NCBI GenBank assembly: GCA_019234295.1
Contig: JAFALK010000045.1
Location: 25,417-89,416, forward strand
Length of the DNA stretch: 64,000 nt
From: Roseateles sp.
GTDB taxonomy: Bacteria > Pseudomonadota > Gammaproteobacteria > Burkholderiales > Burkholderiaceae_C
Direction of reading: 5' to 3'
Position numbers and translations under genes: made by a program. This document shows, piece by piece, positions 26,744-35,814 of this stretch. Each line of letters opens with the position of its first letter. The stretch's first letter is position 1. A model generated the notes under the pieces. That model ran no database searches, was not told the DNA's origin, and saw only the letters and a list, made by a program, of their open reading frames with translations.

Positions 26744-27595
26744 CTAGTTCAGGGCCTTGCCGTCGGCCATGCGCATGCCGCCCGGGGTCGTGGCCACGTC
26801 GATCAGCGCGGCGGTCTCGGCGTCGAGTTCGCCATCGTATTTCGCAGGCCGGTACTTCATCTGGAAGGCCGAGATGACGTTGCGCGTGTGCTCGTCGAGC
26901 TTACCCGTCACCGGGATCAAGTAGCCGTATTTGCCGAGCTTGGTCTGAGCCCATTCGACGCTCGGCAGCGCGGTCGCGAACTCCGCCGTCTTCGTCCCGA
27001 CCTGCGCCGCGTCGGGCCAGGCGATCACGCCCGCCTCGTACAGGCGATGCCAGGGGAAAAACGGCCCCGGATCGCGACGGCGGTCAGGGGCGATGTCCTC
27101 GTGGCCGACGACGCGGTCGGGCTTGATGTGGTGGCGCGCGACGATGTCCTTGACCAGGGCGACCACCGCGTCCAGCTGCATCGCCGGGTAAGGCGCGTAC
27201 TGGCCGTTGCGGACTCCGGTGGCGAGGTTCTTGTCGCCCGGATTCACGATCTCGATGCCGATCGAGGCCGAGTTCAGGTTTTGCGTGCCTTGCCAGTAAC
27301 TCGCTCCGGCCTGCCAAGCACGACGGTTCTCGTCGACGAGCTGATAGACCTTCACGGGATCGTCGCGCACGAGGTAATGCGCGCTGACCGTGCCGCCGCC
27401 GGCTGCCCTGTCGCGCGCCAGCAGTCGCAGCGAGTCGTCCCAGCTTTCCTCGGTGTAGTGCAGCACGAGGAAGAGCACGCGGCTGTCCTCGTTGGCCGAG
27501 GGGTAGTAGTCGAGCTGCGCGCCCTTCATGCCCATGGGTGCGGTGCAGGCTGCGAGCAAAGTGGAGGCGAGTAGAGGGAGGAGCGACTTTTTCAT
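26744..27595 (-). CDS. AmiD-like N-acetylmuramoyl-L-alanine amidase lipoprotein (copy 2)
   Basis: A 283-residue lipoprotein with lipobox LLAAC, an Amidase_2 domain (LVLHYTEESWDD; VGHEDIAPDRRRDPGP as later zinc/catalytic segment) and the same C-terminal peptidoglycan-binding domain as its neighbour. Overall order and motifs match copy 1 throughout, with differences in loops (for example an AGGGTVSAH insertion), so this is an old tandem duplication with time to diverge. It should act on periplasmic muropeptides. About 95 bases holding a palindrome and the copy-1 upstream box separate it from copy 1. Confidence 0.93.
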   Translation of the reverse strand: MKKSLLPLLASTLLAACTAPMGMKGAQLDYYPSANEDSRVLFLVLHYTEESWDDSLRLLARDRAAGGGTVSAHYLVRDDPVKVYQLVDENRRAWQAGASYWQGTQNLNSASIGIEIVNPGDKNLATGVRNGQYAPYPAMQLDAVVALVKDIVARHHIKPDRVVGHEDIAPDRRRDPGPFFPWHRLYEAGVIAWPDAAQVGTKTAEFATALPSVEWAQTKLGKYGYLIPVTGKLDEHTRNVISAFQMKYRPAKYDGELDAETAALIDVATTPGGMRMADGKALN

Positions 27596-27630
27596 GGCTG
27601 CACTTGTACGGGGCTATGGACTCGGCCGCC

Positions 27631-27659
27631 AATGGCTTTGCGGGGGTCGGCCATAACTT
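27631..27659 (-). promoter_or_regulatory. Upstream box shared by the two amidase genes (copy 2)
   Basis: On the minus strand AAGTTATG (27652-27659) is followed after seven bases by CCCGCAAAGCCATT (27631-27644), 35 bases before the start of copy 2. It matches the box before copy 1 at 21 of the 22 non-spacer positions. The GTTATG core also recalls the 16-bp element found before dadA, the AmpG operon and dppA. Confidence 0.55.
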
Positions 27660-28226
27660 GTCGAAGCGCATGGCAACCGCTCACTCGATCAAAGACCTGG
27701 CTCAGTGATTCATTGAAGCTGCGCAGTGTTGCACTTCAATTTTGAGGCACAAGACGGGGGTGTGCGGCCTGATTGCGAGCAGCGTGACTTGCATCGTCTT
27801 GATGATCGGCGACAGGCGACAGGCGACAGGCGACGGGCGACGGGCGACGGGCGACGGGCGACGGGCGACAGGCGTCATGCGCCAGATCGGCAAAGGTGTT
27901 CACCTTGCCGACACGGACGAGTTGAGCCTCAATTTACGGGGGGCGTGCTTCCGCACGAGTCGTCAGTCGTGTCTTGGCGTAGATCAGAGAATTGCTCCCC
28001 GACCAAGCCAAGATGCTGGGTGCGGGCTGTGGACCCAGGTCCACTGTGGTGACGGCAAGATTTGCTGCCCCCGCCAGGCGTGCCGCTTCATTTCAGAAGC
28101 GATGTCGAGGTCCTCTGATTCGGAGTGCAGGTGTCCGTGATCGGGGCAGCACCTTGGCTGGACGAACCGCGCCGGTCCGTCGCGAGCGAGCCGAGCCGCA
28201 TCGGCAACCAAGGGCCGAAGGCGCGC
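27660..28226. other. Intergenic stretch without a convincing gene
   Basis: No reading frame here looks like a protein. The stretch contains a 7-bp tandem repeat (27811-27873) and a small TGGACC-CA-GGTCCA inverted repeat (28030-28043). I looked for a selenocysteine tRNA because selD and selU are next door, but found no T-arm or anticodon context for one. Confidence 0.6.
27811..27873. repeat. Heptanucleotide tandem repeat, nine units of GACRGGC
   Basis: Nine perfect 7-bp units run GACAGGC x3, GACGGGC x5, GACAGGC x1. The five consecutive G units place GGG runs four bases apart on the plus strand, satisfying the usual G-quadruplex rule. Period 7 does not preserve a fixed peptide unit in one codon, and no gene covers it. 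Copy number may vary between strains. Confidence 0.93.
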
Positions 28227-29273
28227 TCAGGCTTGGAAAGCGAGCCGGCCGGGCTTGAGATCAAGCAGCTGACCCACGACGCAAGCCTGCTCGAATCCTG
28301 CGGCGCGGAAGGTCTTCAGCACCTGCTCGGCTGCCTCGGTCGAGCAGCTGACGAGCAGTCCGCCGCTGGTCTGCGGATCGGTCACCAGCGTCTTCTGGGC
28401 TGCACTGCCGTTTTCGGGCCAATCCACGTCTTTGCCGTATGCAGCCCAGTTGCGGCCGGAGGCCCCGGTGGCGATGCCTTGCTCGGCAAACGCCTGGGCC
28501 GATTCGATGATCGGCAAGTCCGCCAGCCGCACCGTCGCACCGAGCCTCGAGCCGCGGCAGATCTCCAGCAGATGCCCCGCCAGGCCGAAGCCCGTCACGT
28601 CGGTGACCGCGTGCACGGCGTCCATCTGCGCCAGCTCCGCACCCACCTTGTTCAGCTGCGTCGTATAACGGACCATTTCAGCGTACCCGTTCGGATCGAG
28701 CAGGCCCTTCTTGAGCGCTGCCGACAGGAGACCCACGCCCAGCGGCTTGCCCAGGATCAGCACGTCGCCCGCCTTCGCATCCGCATTGCGGCGCACCCTC
28801 TTCGGGTGCACAAGGCCCAGCGCGACGAGACCGTAGATTGGCTCCAGCACATCGATGCTGTGCCCGCCCGCGATCGGGATGCCTGCAGCGCGGCAGACGT
28901 CTGCACCACCTTGCAGCACTTTGCCGATGACTTCGGGCGGCAACTTGTCCAGCGGCATGCCGACGATGGCCAGGGCCATGATGGGTGTGCCGCCCATGGC
29001 GTACACGTCGGAGATGGCGTTGGTGGCGGCGATGCGGCCGAAGTCGTAAGGGTCGTCGACGATGGGCGTGAAGAAGTCGGTTGTCGCGACGAGGGCCTGC
29101 TCCTCGTTGAGCTTATAGACAGCGGCGTCGTCGCTGGTCTCAATGCCCACCAGCAGCTGCGGCGGGATGATGCCCTGCGGCGCTCTCGAGAGAATGTCGG
29201 TCAGCACGCCGGGCGCAATCTTGCAGCCGCAGCCGCCGCCGTGGGAGAAGGTGGTGAGACGGATGGGGTCCAT
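28227..29273 (-). CDS. selD: Selenide, water dikinase (selenophosphate synthetase)
   Basis: SelD makes selenophosphate from selenide and ATP, the selenium donor for selenouridine and selenocysteine. It is 348 residues. FSHGGGCGCK holds the catalytic Cys (Cys rather than Sec, so no recoding is needed), followed by DDAAVY and TTDFFTPIVDDPYDFGRIA. I use the ATG at 29273, matching the family N-terminus; in-frame sequence further upstream is antisense to selU. It is divergent from selU with only 19 bases between start codons. Confidence 0.97.
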   Translation of the reverse strand: MDPIRLTTFSHGGGCGCKIAPGVLTDILSRAPQGIIPPQLLVGIETSDDAAVYKLNEEQALVATTDFFTPIVDDPYDFGRIAATNAISDVYAMGGTPIMALAIVGMPLDKLPPEVIGKVLQGGADVCRAAGIPIAGGHSIDVLEPIYGLVALGLVHPKRVRRNADAKAGDVLILGKPLGVGLLSAALKKGLLDPNGYAEMVRYTTQLNKVGAELAQMDAVHAVTDVTGFGLAGHLLEICRGSRLGATVRLADLPIIESAQAFAEQGIATGASGRNWAAYGKDVDWPENGSAAQKTLVTDPQTSGGLLVSCSTEAAEQVLKTFRAAGFEQACVVGQLLDLKPGRLAFQA

Positions 29274-29292
29274 GAGATGGCACCATAGCACC

Positions 29293-30339
29293 ATGTCCCA
29301 TCGCACTCCCGTCCGCCCCGCCGACCTCGCCCGCTTCGACGCCGTGATCGACGTCCGCTCGCCCTCCGAGTTCGCGCTCGACCACATCCCTGGCGCCATC
29401 AATTGCCCCGTGCTCGATGACGAGGAGCGCGCCCGAGTGGGCACGATCTACGTCCAGCAGAGCGCCTTCGAGGCGCGGCGCATCGGCGGCCCGCTGGTGG
29501 CGATGAACATCGCGCGTGCGATCCAGCAGCGCTTCGCCGACATGCCCGAGCGCTGGCGCCCGGCAGTCTACTGCTGGCGCGGCGGAATGCGCAGCGGCGC
29601 GATGGTCACGGTGATGCGCCAGGTCGGCTGGGACGCGCAGCAACTGGCCGGCGGCTACAAGGCCTACCGCCGCCATGTCGTTGACATGCTGGAGCAGCAG
29701 GCGCCCAAGCTTGAGCTGCGCGTGCTTTGCGGCCCCACGGGCAGCGCCAAGACGCGCGTGCTGCAGGCGCTGGCCGAGCAGGGCGCGCAGGTGCTGGACC
29801 TAGAAGCCTGGGCCTGCCACAAGGGCTCTTTGCTCGGCGAGCTGCCGGGCCAGCCGCAGCCCTCGCAGAAGGCTTTCGAGACACGCCTGGGCACGGCCAT
29901 CGCCGTGCTCGACCCCGCCCGCCCCGTGTTCATCGAGGCCGAGAGCTCACGCATCGGCCGGCTCTCGGTGCCGCGGCCGCTGTTGGAGCGGCTGCGCGAC
30001 GCGCCCTGCATCGAGCTGCAGGCGCCGCGCGAGCAGCGCGTGAGCTTCCTGTTGCGCGACTATGCGGAATTGAGCGCTGACGCTGCGCTGCTGGCAGAGC
30101 GCCTGGGCGCCCTGCGCGAGCTGCACGGCGCTGCCGTGATCGAGGCGTGGAAAGGCCTGGCCGCTTCAGGGCGCCTGACTGAGCTCGTCGAGGATTTGCT
30201 GGCGCGCCACTACGACCCGCATTACTCGCGCTCTCAGGAGAAGCATCTGCGGCGCTGGAACGAGCGCCGTTTCGCGCAGGCGGACGATCTGTCGCAGGCC
30301 GGCATCGCCGCGCTCGCGGCGCAGCTGCTCGCCAGCTGA
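29293..30339 (+). CDS. selU: tRNA 2-selenouridine synthase
   Basis: SelU (MnmH) replaces sulfur by selenium in 2-thiouridine at the wobble position of Lys, Glu and Gln tRNAs. The 348-residue protein has an N-terminal rhodanese domain with the active-site Cys in VYCWRGGMRSG and a C-terminal P-loop domain (CGPTGSAKT). The ATG at 29293 follows the selD start by 19 bases on the opposite strand. SelD supplies its selenophosphate. No selA, selB or selC is in the window. Confidence 0.95.
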   Translation: MSHRTPVRPADLARFDAVIDVRSPSEFALDHIPGAINCPVLDDEERARVGTIYVQQSAFEARRIGGPLVAMNIARAIQQRFADMPERWRPAVYCWRGGMRSGAMVTVMRQVGWDAQQLAGGYKAYRRHVVDMLEQQAPKLELRVLCGPTGSAKTRVLQALAEQGAQVLDLEAWACHKGSLLGELPGQPQPSQKAFETRLGTAIAVLDPARPVFIEAESSRIGRLSVPRPLLERLRDAPCIELQAPREQRVSFLLRDYAELSADAALLAERLGALRELHGAAVIEAWKGLAASGRLTELVEDLLARHYDPHYSRSQEKHLRRWNERRFAQADDLSQAGIAALAAQLLAS

Positions 30340-30345
30340 TGGTTC

Positions 30346-31175
30346 CTATGCCAGCGACTTCGCGTGGTGCGCGATGTGCTCGCCGATGAAGCTGGCGATG
30401 AAGTAGTAGCTGTGATCGTGGCCCGCTTGCATGCGCAGCGTCAACGGATGGCCTTCGGCAGCGCAGGCAGCCTGCAGCATCTCTGGCCGCAGCTGCGTGG
30501 CCAGGAATTCGTCCGCGTCGCCCTGGTCCACGAGCAGCGACAGGCGTTCGCCAGCGGAGGCGATCAGGGCCACTGCGTCGTGCGCCGCCCAGGCGGCTCT
30601 GTCTGTGCCAAGGTAAGCGGTTAGCGCCTTCTGCCCCCAGGCCACTTGGCTGCGCGCCACGATGGGCGCGAAGGCCGAGACGCTGGCATAGCGCCCCGGG
30701 TGCCGCAGCGCCAGCGTCAGCGCACCGTGGCCGCCCATGCTGTGGCCGAAGATGCCCCGCCGGTCCGAGGCGGGGAAATGCCGCTCGACGATGGCAGGCA
30801 GCTCCTGCACCACGTAGTCCTCCATGCGGAAGTGTGCGGCCCAGGGCTCCTGCGTGGCGTTGAGGTAGAAGCTCGCGCCCTGGCCCAGGTCGTAGGCCGC
30901 GTCGTTGGGCACGCCGTCTCCGCGCGGGCTTGTGTCCGGCGCGACGAGGATCAGCCCGTGCCGCGCCGCATGTCCCTGCGCGCCAGCCTTGGTGATGAAG
31001 TTTTGCTCGGTGCAGGTCAGGCCCGAGAGCCAGTACAGCACGGGGCAGGCTTCACCGCGCAGCGCTGCGGGCGGTAGGTACAGGCCGAAGCGCATCTCGC
31101 ATCCCAGGGCACTCGACGCATGCCGCCACACCTCCTGCCGGCCGCCGAAGGACGCGTGGGACTCCACGCGCTCCA

Positions 31176-31176
<1 letters not shown>
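30346..31176 (-). CDS. fghA: S-formylglutathione hydrolase
   Basis: FghA hydrolyses S-formylglutathione to formate and glutathione, the second step of glutathione-dependent formaldehyde oxidation. The protein is 276 residues of the esterase D family, with the oxyanion/serine elbow GHSMGGHGAL, the GDGVPNDAAYDLGQGASFY segment and a C-terminal AGHDHSYYFIASF with the catalytic His. Its start shares one base with the stop of adhC (TGATG), so the two are coupled. Confidence 0.96.
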
Positions 31177-32351
<1,175 letters not shown>

Positions 32352-32855
32352 TCAGTTCGTCCCTTGTTCCGGCACGCGGGCTGCCTGTAGGGAAACCGTC
32401 TTCATCCCGCCCGCCACGAGCTGGCGGCCGACTTCCGCAAAGCCGAACTTGGCATGGAAGCGTTCCGAGACCGGGTTGGGCGGCTCCACGTCGAATTCGC
32501 AGGTCACCCAGGGCACCTCCTTGGCGGCCGCCCACGCAAACGCATGCCGGTAGAGCGCGGAGCCGGCGCCCTGGGTCTGAAGGCGCCGAGAGACGACGAC
32601 GCGATCGATGTAGAGGAAGCGCGCGTACCGGCCGGCGAACCATTGGTAGTTGACGCTGTCGTACGCAGCGCCTTCCCGGAAGGCCAGCAGGAACGCAAGG
32701 ACCTGGCCCTGGTCCTCGAGGACCTGATGCAGAGCAGCCTGTTCGTGCAACCGCGCGAGGCGTGCGCCGGAGAGAGGGCTCAGGAAGTGAACTGATTCTT
32801 CGTTGAGCGCGAGTACGGCAGGCAAGTCGTCCGACGTGGCGAGGCGGATGTTCAT
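32352..32855 (-). CDS. GNAT-family N-acetyltransferase
   Basis: A 167-residue GCN5-type acetyltransferase. The acetyl-CoA site is in IDRVVVSRRLQTQGAGSALY, with the R/Q-x-x-G-x-G/A pattern as LQTQGAG, and the start MNIRLATSDDLPAVLALNEE is family-typical. It lies ten bases downstream of qorR and is probably cotranscribed with it. The acceptor is unknown. Confidence 0.85.
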   Translation of the reverse strand: MNIRLATSDDLPAVLALNEESVHFLSPLSGARLARLHEQAALHQVLEDQGQVLAFLLAFREGAAYDSVNYQWFAGRYARFLYIDRVVVSRRLQTQGAGSALYRHAFAWAAAKEVPWVTCEFDVEPPNPVSERFHAKFGFAEVGRQLVAGGMKTVSLQAARVPEQGTN

Positions 32856-32865
32856 GGAGCTGGCG

Positions 32866-33321
32866 CTATCGAAGGCGGTGAACGCGCGAGCGACTCTGCG
32901 CTGCGCGCTGGCGCTCTTCGCAGGTCTCGCGTTCGGCCTGGAAGGCCTGCACCTTGCCCACATTGAGTTCGATCCAGTCCGCCAGCCCGCGCACCCGCTT
33001 GGCGCCGTCGCGACCCAGCGGCGTGAGGCGGTATTCCACGTGGGGCGGCACCACGTCGTGCACGATGCGCTGCACCAGGCCATCGCCTTCCAGCCATTGC
33101 AGGGTCTGGGCCAGCATGCGTTCGCTGACGCCCTGCACGGCGCGGCGCAGCTCGGCGAAACGGTGCGGCCGCAGCTCCAGCGCCATCAGCACGAGCACGC
33201 CCCAGCGGCTCGTCACGTGCTTGAGCACATCGCGAGAAGGACAGGCCTCGGCCAACAGATCTCCGCGCCGCAGGCGCTTGGAGAGGCTGGTCTTGGCGTC
33301 GGGCAGGGTACTTACATTCAT
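32866..33321 (-). CDS. qorR: HxlR/DUF24-family redox-responsive repressor QorR
   Basis: A 151-residue winged-helix regulator of the HxlR family. It has the conserved N-terminal Cys in ACPSRDVL (Cys27), the redox switch of this family in the well-studied members, and the LTPLGRDGAK wing. It is divergent from qorB, the same pairing as ytfH/ytfG in E. coli. An inverted repeat between the genes (33328-33344) is a clear operator candidate, and one further half-site lies at the very start of this coding sequence. Likely derepressed by quinones or disulfide stress. Confidence 0.9.
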   Translation of the reverse strand: MNVSTLPDAKTSLSKRLRRGDLLAEACPSRDVLKHVTSRWGVLVLMALELRPHRFAELRRAVQGVSERMLAQTLQWLEGDGLVQRIVHDVVPPHVEYRLTPLGRDGAKRVRGLADWIELNVGKVQAFQAERETCEERQRAAQSRSRVHRLR

Positions 33322-33344
33322 GTGCGTACTTACAAAAAGTAAGT
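33308..33344. promoter_or_regulatory. QorR operator: ACTTAC-N5-GTAAGT plus a third half-site
   Basis: ACTTAC (33328-33333), AAAAA and GTAAGT (33339-33344) form a perfect inverted repeat 46 bases upstream of qorB. GTACTTAC at 33326-33333 is repeated exactly at 33308-33315, 18 bp away and inside codons 3-5 of qorR. The layout fits cooperative binding that covers both divergent promoters. Confidence 0.75.
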
Positions 33345-33390
33345 CCAGATCCTACAGTGAAGACACCTTCACCACAACGGGACTCGCATC

Positions 33391-34239
33391 ATGAACATTG
33401 CCATCACCGGCGCCACCGGCCAGCTCGGCCGCCTTGTCGTCCAGCAGTTCCTTGCCGGCCGTACCGACGCGAAGCTGATCGCCCTCGTCCGCTCTCCCGC
33501 CAAGGCGAGCGGACTGGGGATCGAAGTGCGCGAAGCCGATTACGCCCGACCCGAGACGCTGAGCAAGGCCCTGGCCGGCGTCGAGCAACTGCTGCTGATC
33601 TCCTCCAGCGAGCTCGGCCAACGCGCGACCCAACACCGCAACGTCATCGCCGCCGCGAAGGCTGCCGGCGTGAAGCACATCGTCTACACCAGCCTGCTGC
33701 ACGCCGACCGCTCGCCGCTGAGCCTGGCTGCCGAGCACCTGGACACGGAGGCCGCGCTCAAGGCCTCGGGCCTGAACTACACCATTCTTCGCAACGGCTG
33801 GTACACCGAGAACTACACAGGCTCGATTCCGGCCGCCTTGGCCGCTGGCACCTTCATCGGCAGCGCGGGGCACGGGCGCATCGCCTCGGCCGCGCGGGCC
33901 GACTACGCCGCGGCCGCCCTGGCCGTGCTGAGCACCGCCGGCCACGAAGGCAAGACCTACGAGCTGGCGGGCGATGCGGCCTGGACCCTGGCTGAGCTGG
34001 CCGCCGAGGTCTCCAGGCAGACTCGCCGCGACATCCCCTACGCCGATCTGCCTGAGGCCGAATACGCCAAGGCCCTGGCTGGCTTCGGCCTGCCCGAGGC
34101 GCTGGCCGCGGCCATTGCCAGCTGGGACGTGGGCGCCGGCCAGGGCGCCTTGTTCGACGACGGCCGCCGGCTTTCTGCGCTGATCGGCCGGGCGACGACG
34201 CCGATGGCTGAGACCGTCAGGCTGGCGTTGAAGGGCTGA
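33391..34239 (+). CDS. qorB: NAD(P)H:quinone oxidoreductase QorB
   Basis: A 282-residue NmrA-like Rossmann protein. GATGQLGRLV is the cofactor loop; LLLISSSELGQRATQHRNV, YTSLLHADRSPL and LRNGWYTENY match E. coli QorB (YtfG) almost word for word. It reduces quinones with NADPH. It is divergent from its presumed repressor qorR over 69 bp that contain the operator. The gene ends near a strong hairpin at 34298-34320. Confidence 0.95.
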   Translation: MNIAITGATGQLGRLVVQQFLAGRTDAKLIALVRSPAKASGLGIEVREADYARPETLSKALAGVEQLLLISSSELGQRATQHRNVIAAAKAAGVKHIVYTSLLHADRSPLSLAAEHLDTEAALKASGLNYTILRNGWYTENYTGSIPAALAAGTFIGSAGHGRIASAARADYAAAALAVLSTAGHEGKTYELAGDAAWTLAELAAEVSRQTRRDIPYADLPEAEYAKALAGFGLPEALAAAIASWDVGAGQGALFDDGRRLSALIGRATTPMAETVRLALKG

Positions 34240-34297
34240 GAAGGTTCAATCGACGATGAAGAGCTTGGCGCAGCCCGCTGGAGGCGTTGAAGCCATT

Positions 34298-34320
34298 GGC
34301 CAGCCCTTGCTGGGCTGGCC
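34298..34320. terminator. Nine-base-pair hairpin between convergent qorB and the GHL10 gene
   Basis: GGCCAGCCC, TTGCT and GGGCTGGCC form a perfect stem placed right beside the stop codon of the minus-strand gene at 34321 and about 60 bases after qorB. There is no T tract, so termination would be weak or rho-assisted from either side. Confidence 0.45.
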
Positions 34321-35811
34321 TCAGCCGGCCAGCCGCCATCCTGCCCGCGGGCCCTCGAGGCCGGAGCGACCCAGTCGCGCCGCAACCACGGCCGTGAGGC
34401 CGGCCCCTTCCGCCTCGACGACGGCGCCGCGCCGCAGCTCCCAGCCATCGCCGCGCTGCAGCCACACGGCGCAGTCGCCGTCGAAGCTCAGGCGCAGCCG
34501 CGTGCCGACCGTGCTGGCACTCAGTGTCGGAGCATTCGCCGGGGCATCGCCGCGCCAGGGCATGGCGGGCGTCAACGCTGCTTGCGCATACGCCCCGGCC
34601 TTGAGCGCATCCCCCAGGCCGCGGCGGTTCTGCTGCAAGGCGATCATGCTGAAGTGCACATGGCCCATGCCGGGCGCGATCTCGCGTTGCAGGGCGATCT
34701 GGCCCGTGATCTCGTCCACCGGCCAGCTGTCGTCGCGCGTCGTCACCTTGCTCGTGAACATGCCAGCGTAGATGTGGCGTTCGCGCGGGTTGTGGGTGCG
34801 CCAGGCTTGCAGCAGCGGGCCGAAGGCCTGGGCTTTTTGTTCGCGCTTCCAGTAGAGCTGGGGCACGAGGTAGTCCAGCCAGCCCTGTTCGAGCCAATGC
34901 TCTACGTCGGCGTAGAGCTTGTCGTACTGGCTGTAGCCGCTGATGCCCTCGGGCCGAAGCGCGGGCTTGGGTAGGCCGAAGGGGCTGATGCCGAAGCGCA
35001 GATGCGGCTTGATCTCGCGCGAGGCCTCGTAGAGCCGCGCGATCAGTGCGTCCACATTGCTGCGGCGCCAGTCGGCGCGGGTCAGCGTCCCGCCCGAGGC
35101 GGTGTAGCGCTGCCAGCTCGGGTCGTCGGGGAAGTCGATGTCCTGCTTGGTGTCCTTGTCGCTGATGGCGTAGGGATAAAAGTAGTCGTCGATGTGGATG
35201 GCGTCGATGTCGTAGCGGCTGATGATGTCGCGCACCACGGCGAGGGTGTGGTCAGCGGCGCCGGGCTCGCCGGGGTCGATCCAGAGCTGGTCGCCGTAGG
35301 TCTTGACCCAATCGGGATGGGTCTTGCTGATGTGGCTCGCGGCTTCAGCACTCTTGGCAGCGCTCTGGCGGGCGCGAAAGGGGTTGAGCCAGGCGTGGAG
35401 CTCGAGGCCGCGCGCATGGGCCTCGGCCACCCAGAAGGCGAGCGGGTCGTAAAAGGGCTCGGGCGACTGGCCTTGCGTGCCGCTCAGGTACTCGCTCCAG
35501 GGCTCGAGCTTGGAGTCGTAGAGCGCGTCGGCGCCGGTGCGGACCTGGAAGACGATGGCGTTGAGCTTGAGTGCCACGGCGGCGTCGAGCAAGGCGCGCG
35601 CCTCGGCCTGCTGCTCGGCGCTGCCGAGGCCGCGCCGACTGGGCCAGTCGATATTGGCCACCGTCGCCACCCAGGCGCCACGAAACTCGCGCGGTGCGGC
35701 CGGGGCTGCACTGGCCAGCTCGAGAGCGGGTGTGAGCCGCGGGCCGAAGCCGGGCAGTTCGGCACAGGCTGTGAGCGCGAGAGAGGAGGCGAGGAGGCTG
35801 CGGCGTTTCAT
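34321..35811 (-). CDS. GHL10 (glycoside hydrolase-like) lipoprotein
   Basis: A 496-residue lipoprotein with lipobox LALTAC. The main domain (about 45-370) is a GHL10/DUF187 TIM barrel: REFRGAWVATVANIDWPS at the start, LNAIVFQVRTGADALYDS, HAWLNPFRA and IDAIHIDDYFYPY with acidic residues where such barrels have catalytic groups. A beta-sandwich tail follows. E. coli YddW and related proteins are thought to act on cell-wall glycans. It is the last gene of an operon with a NagX-like and an AmpG-like membrane protein, three bases from the former, which supports a wall-sugar role. Confidence 0.87.
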   Translation of the reverse strand: MKRRSLLASSLALTACAELPGFGPRLTPALELASAAPAAPREFRGAWVATVANIDWPSRRGLGSAEQQAEARALLDAAVALKLNAIVFQVRTGADALYDSKLEPWSEYLSGTQGQSPEPFYDPLAFWVAEAHARGLELHAWLNPFRARQSAAKSAEAASHISKTHPDWVKTYGDQLWIDPGEPGAADHTLAVVRDIISRYDIDAIHIDDYFYPYAISDKDTKQDIDFPDDPSWQRYTASGGTLTRADWRRSNVDALIARLYEASREIKPHLRFGISPFGLPKPALRPEGISGYSQYDKLYADVEHWLEQGWLDYLVPQLYWKREQKAQAFGPLLQAWRTHNPRERHIYAGMFTSKVTTRDDSWPVDEITGQIALQREIAPGMGHVHFSMIALQQNRRGLGDALKAGAYAQAALTPAMPWRGDAPANAPTLSASTVGTRLRLSFDGDCAVWLQRGDGWELRRGAVVEAEGAGLTAVVAARLGRSGLEGPRAGWRLAG

Positions 35812-35814
35812 GAC

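Noticed and set aside
27702..27893. 63-codon minus-strand frame through the heptamer repeat
   Set aside because: Its repetitive ARRPSPV-type translation simply reflects the 7-bp repeat; no ribosome site or homology is recognisable.
28000..28226. Selenocysteine tRNA (selC) next to selD
   Set aside because: No extended acceptor stem, UCA anticodon loop or T-arm sequence could be found on either strand.
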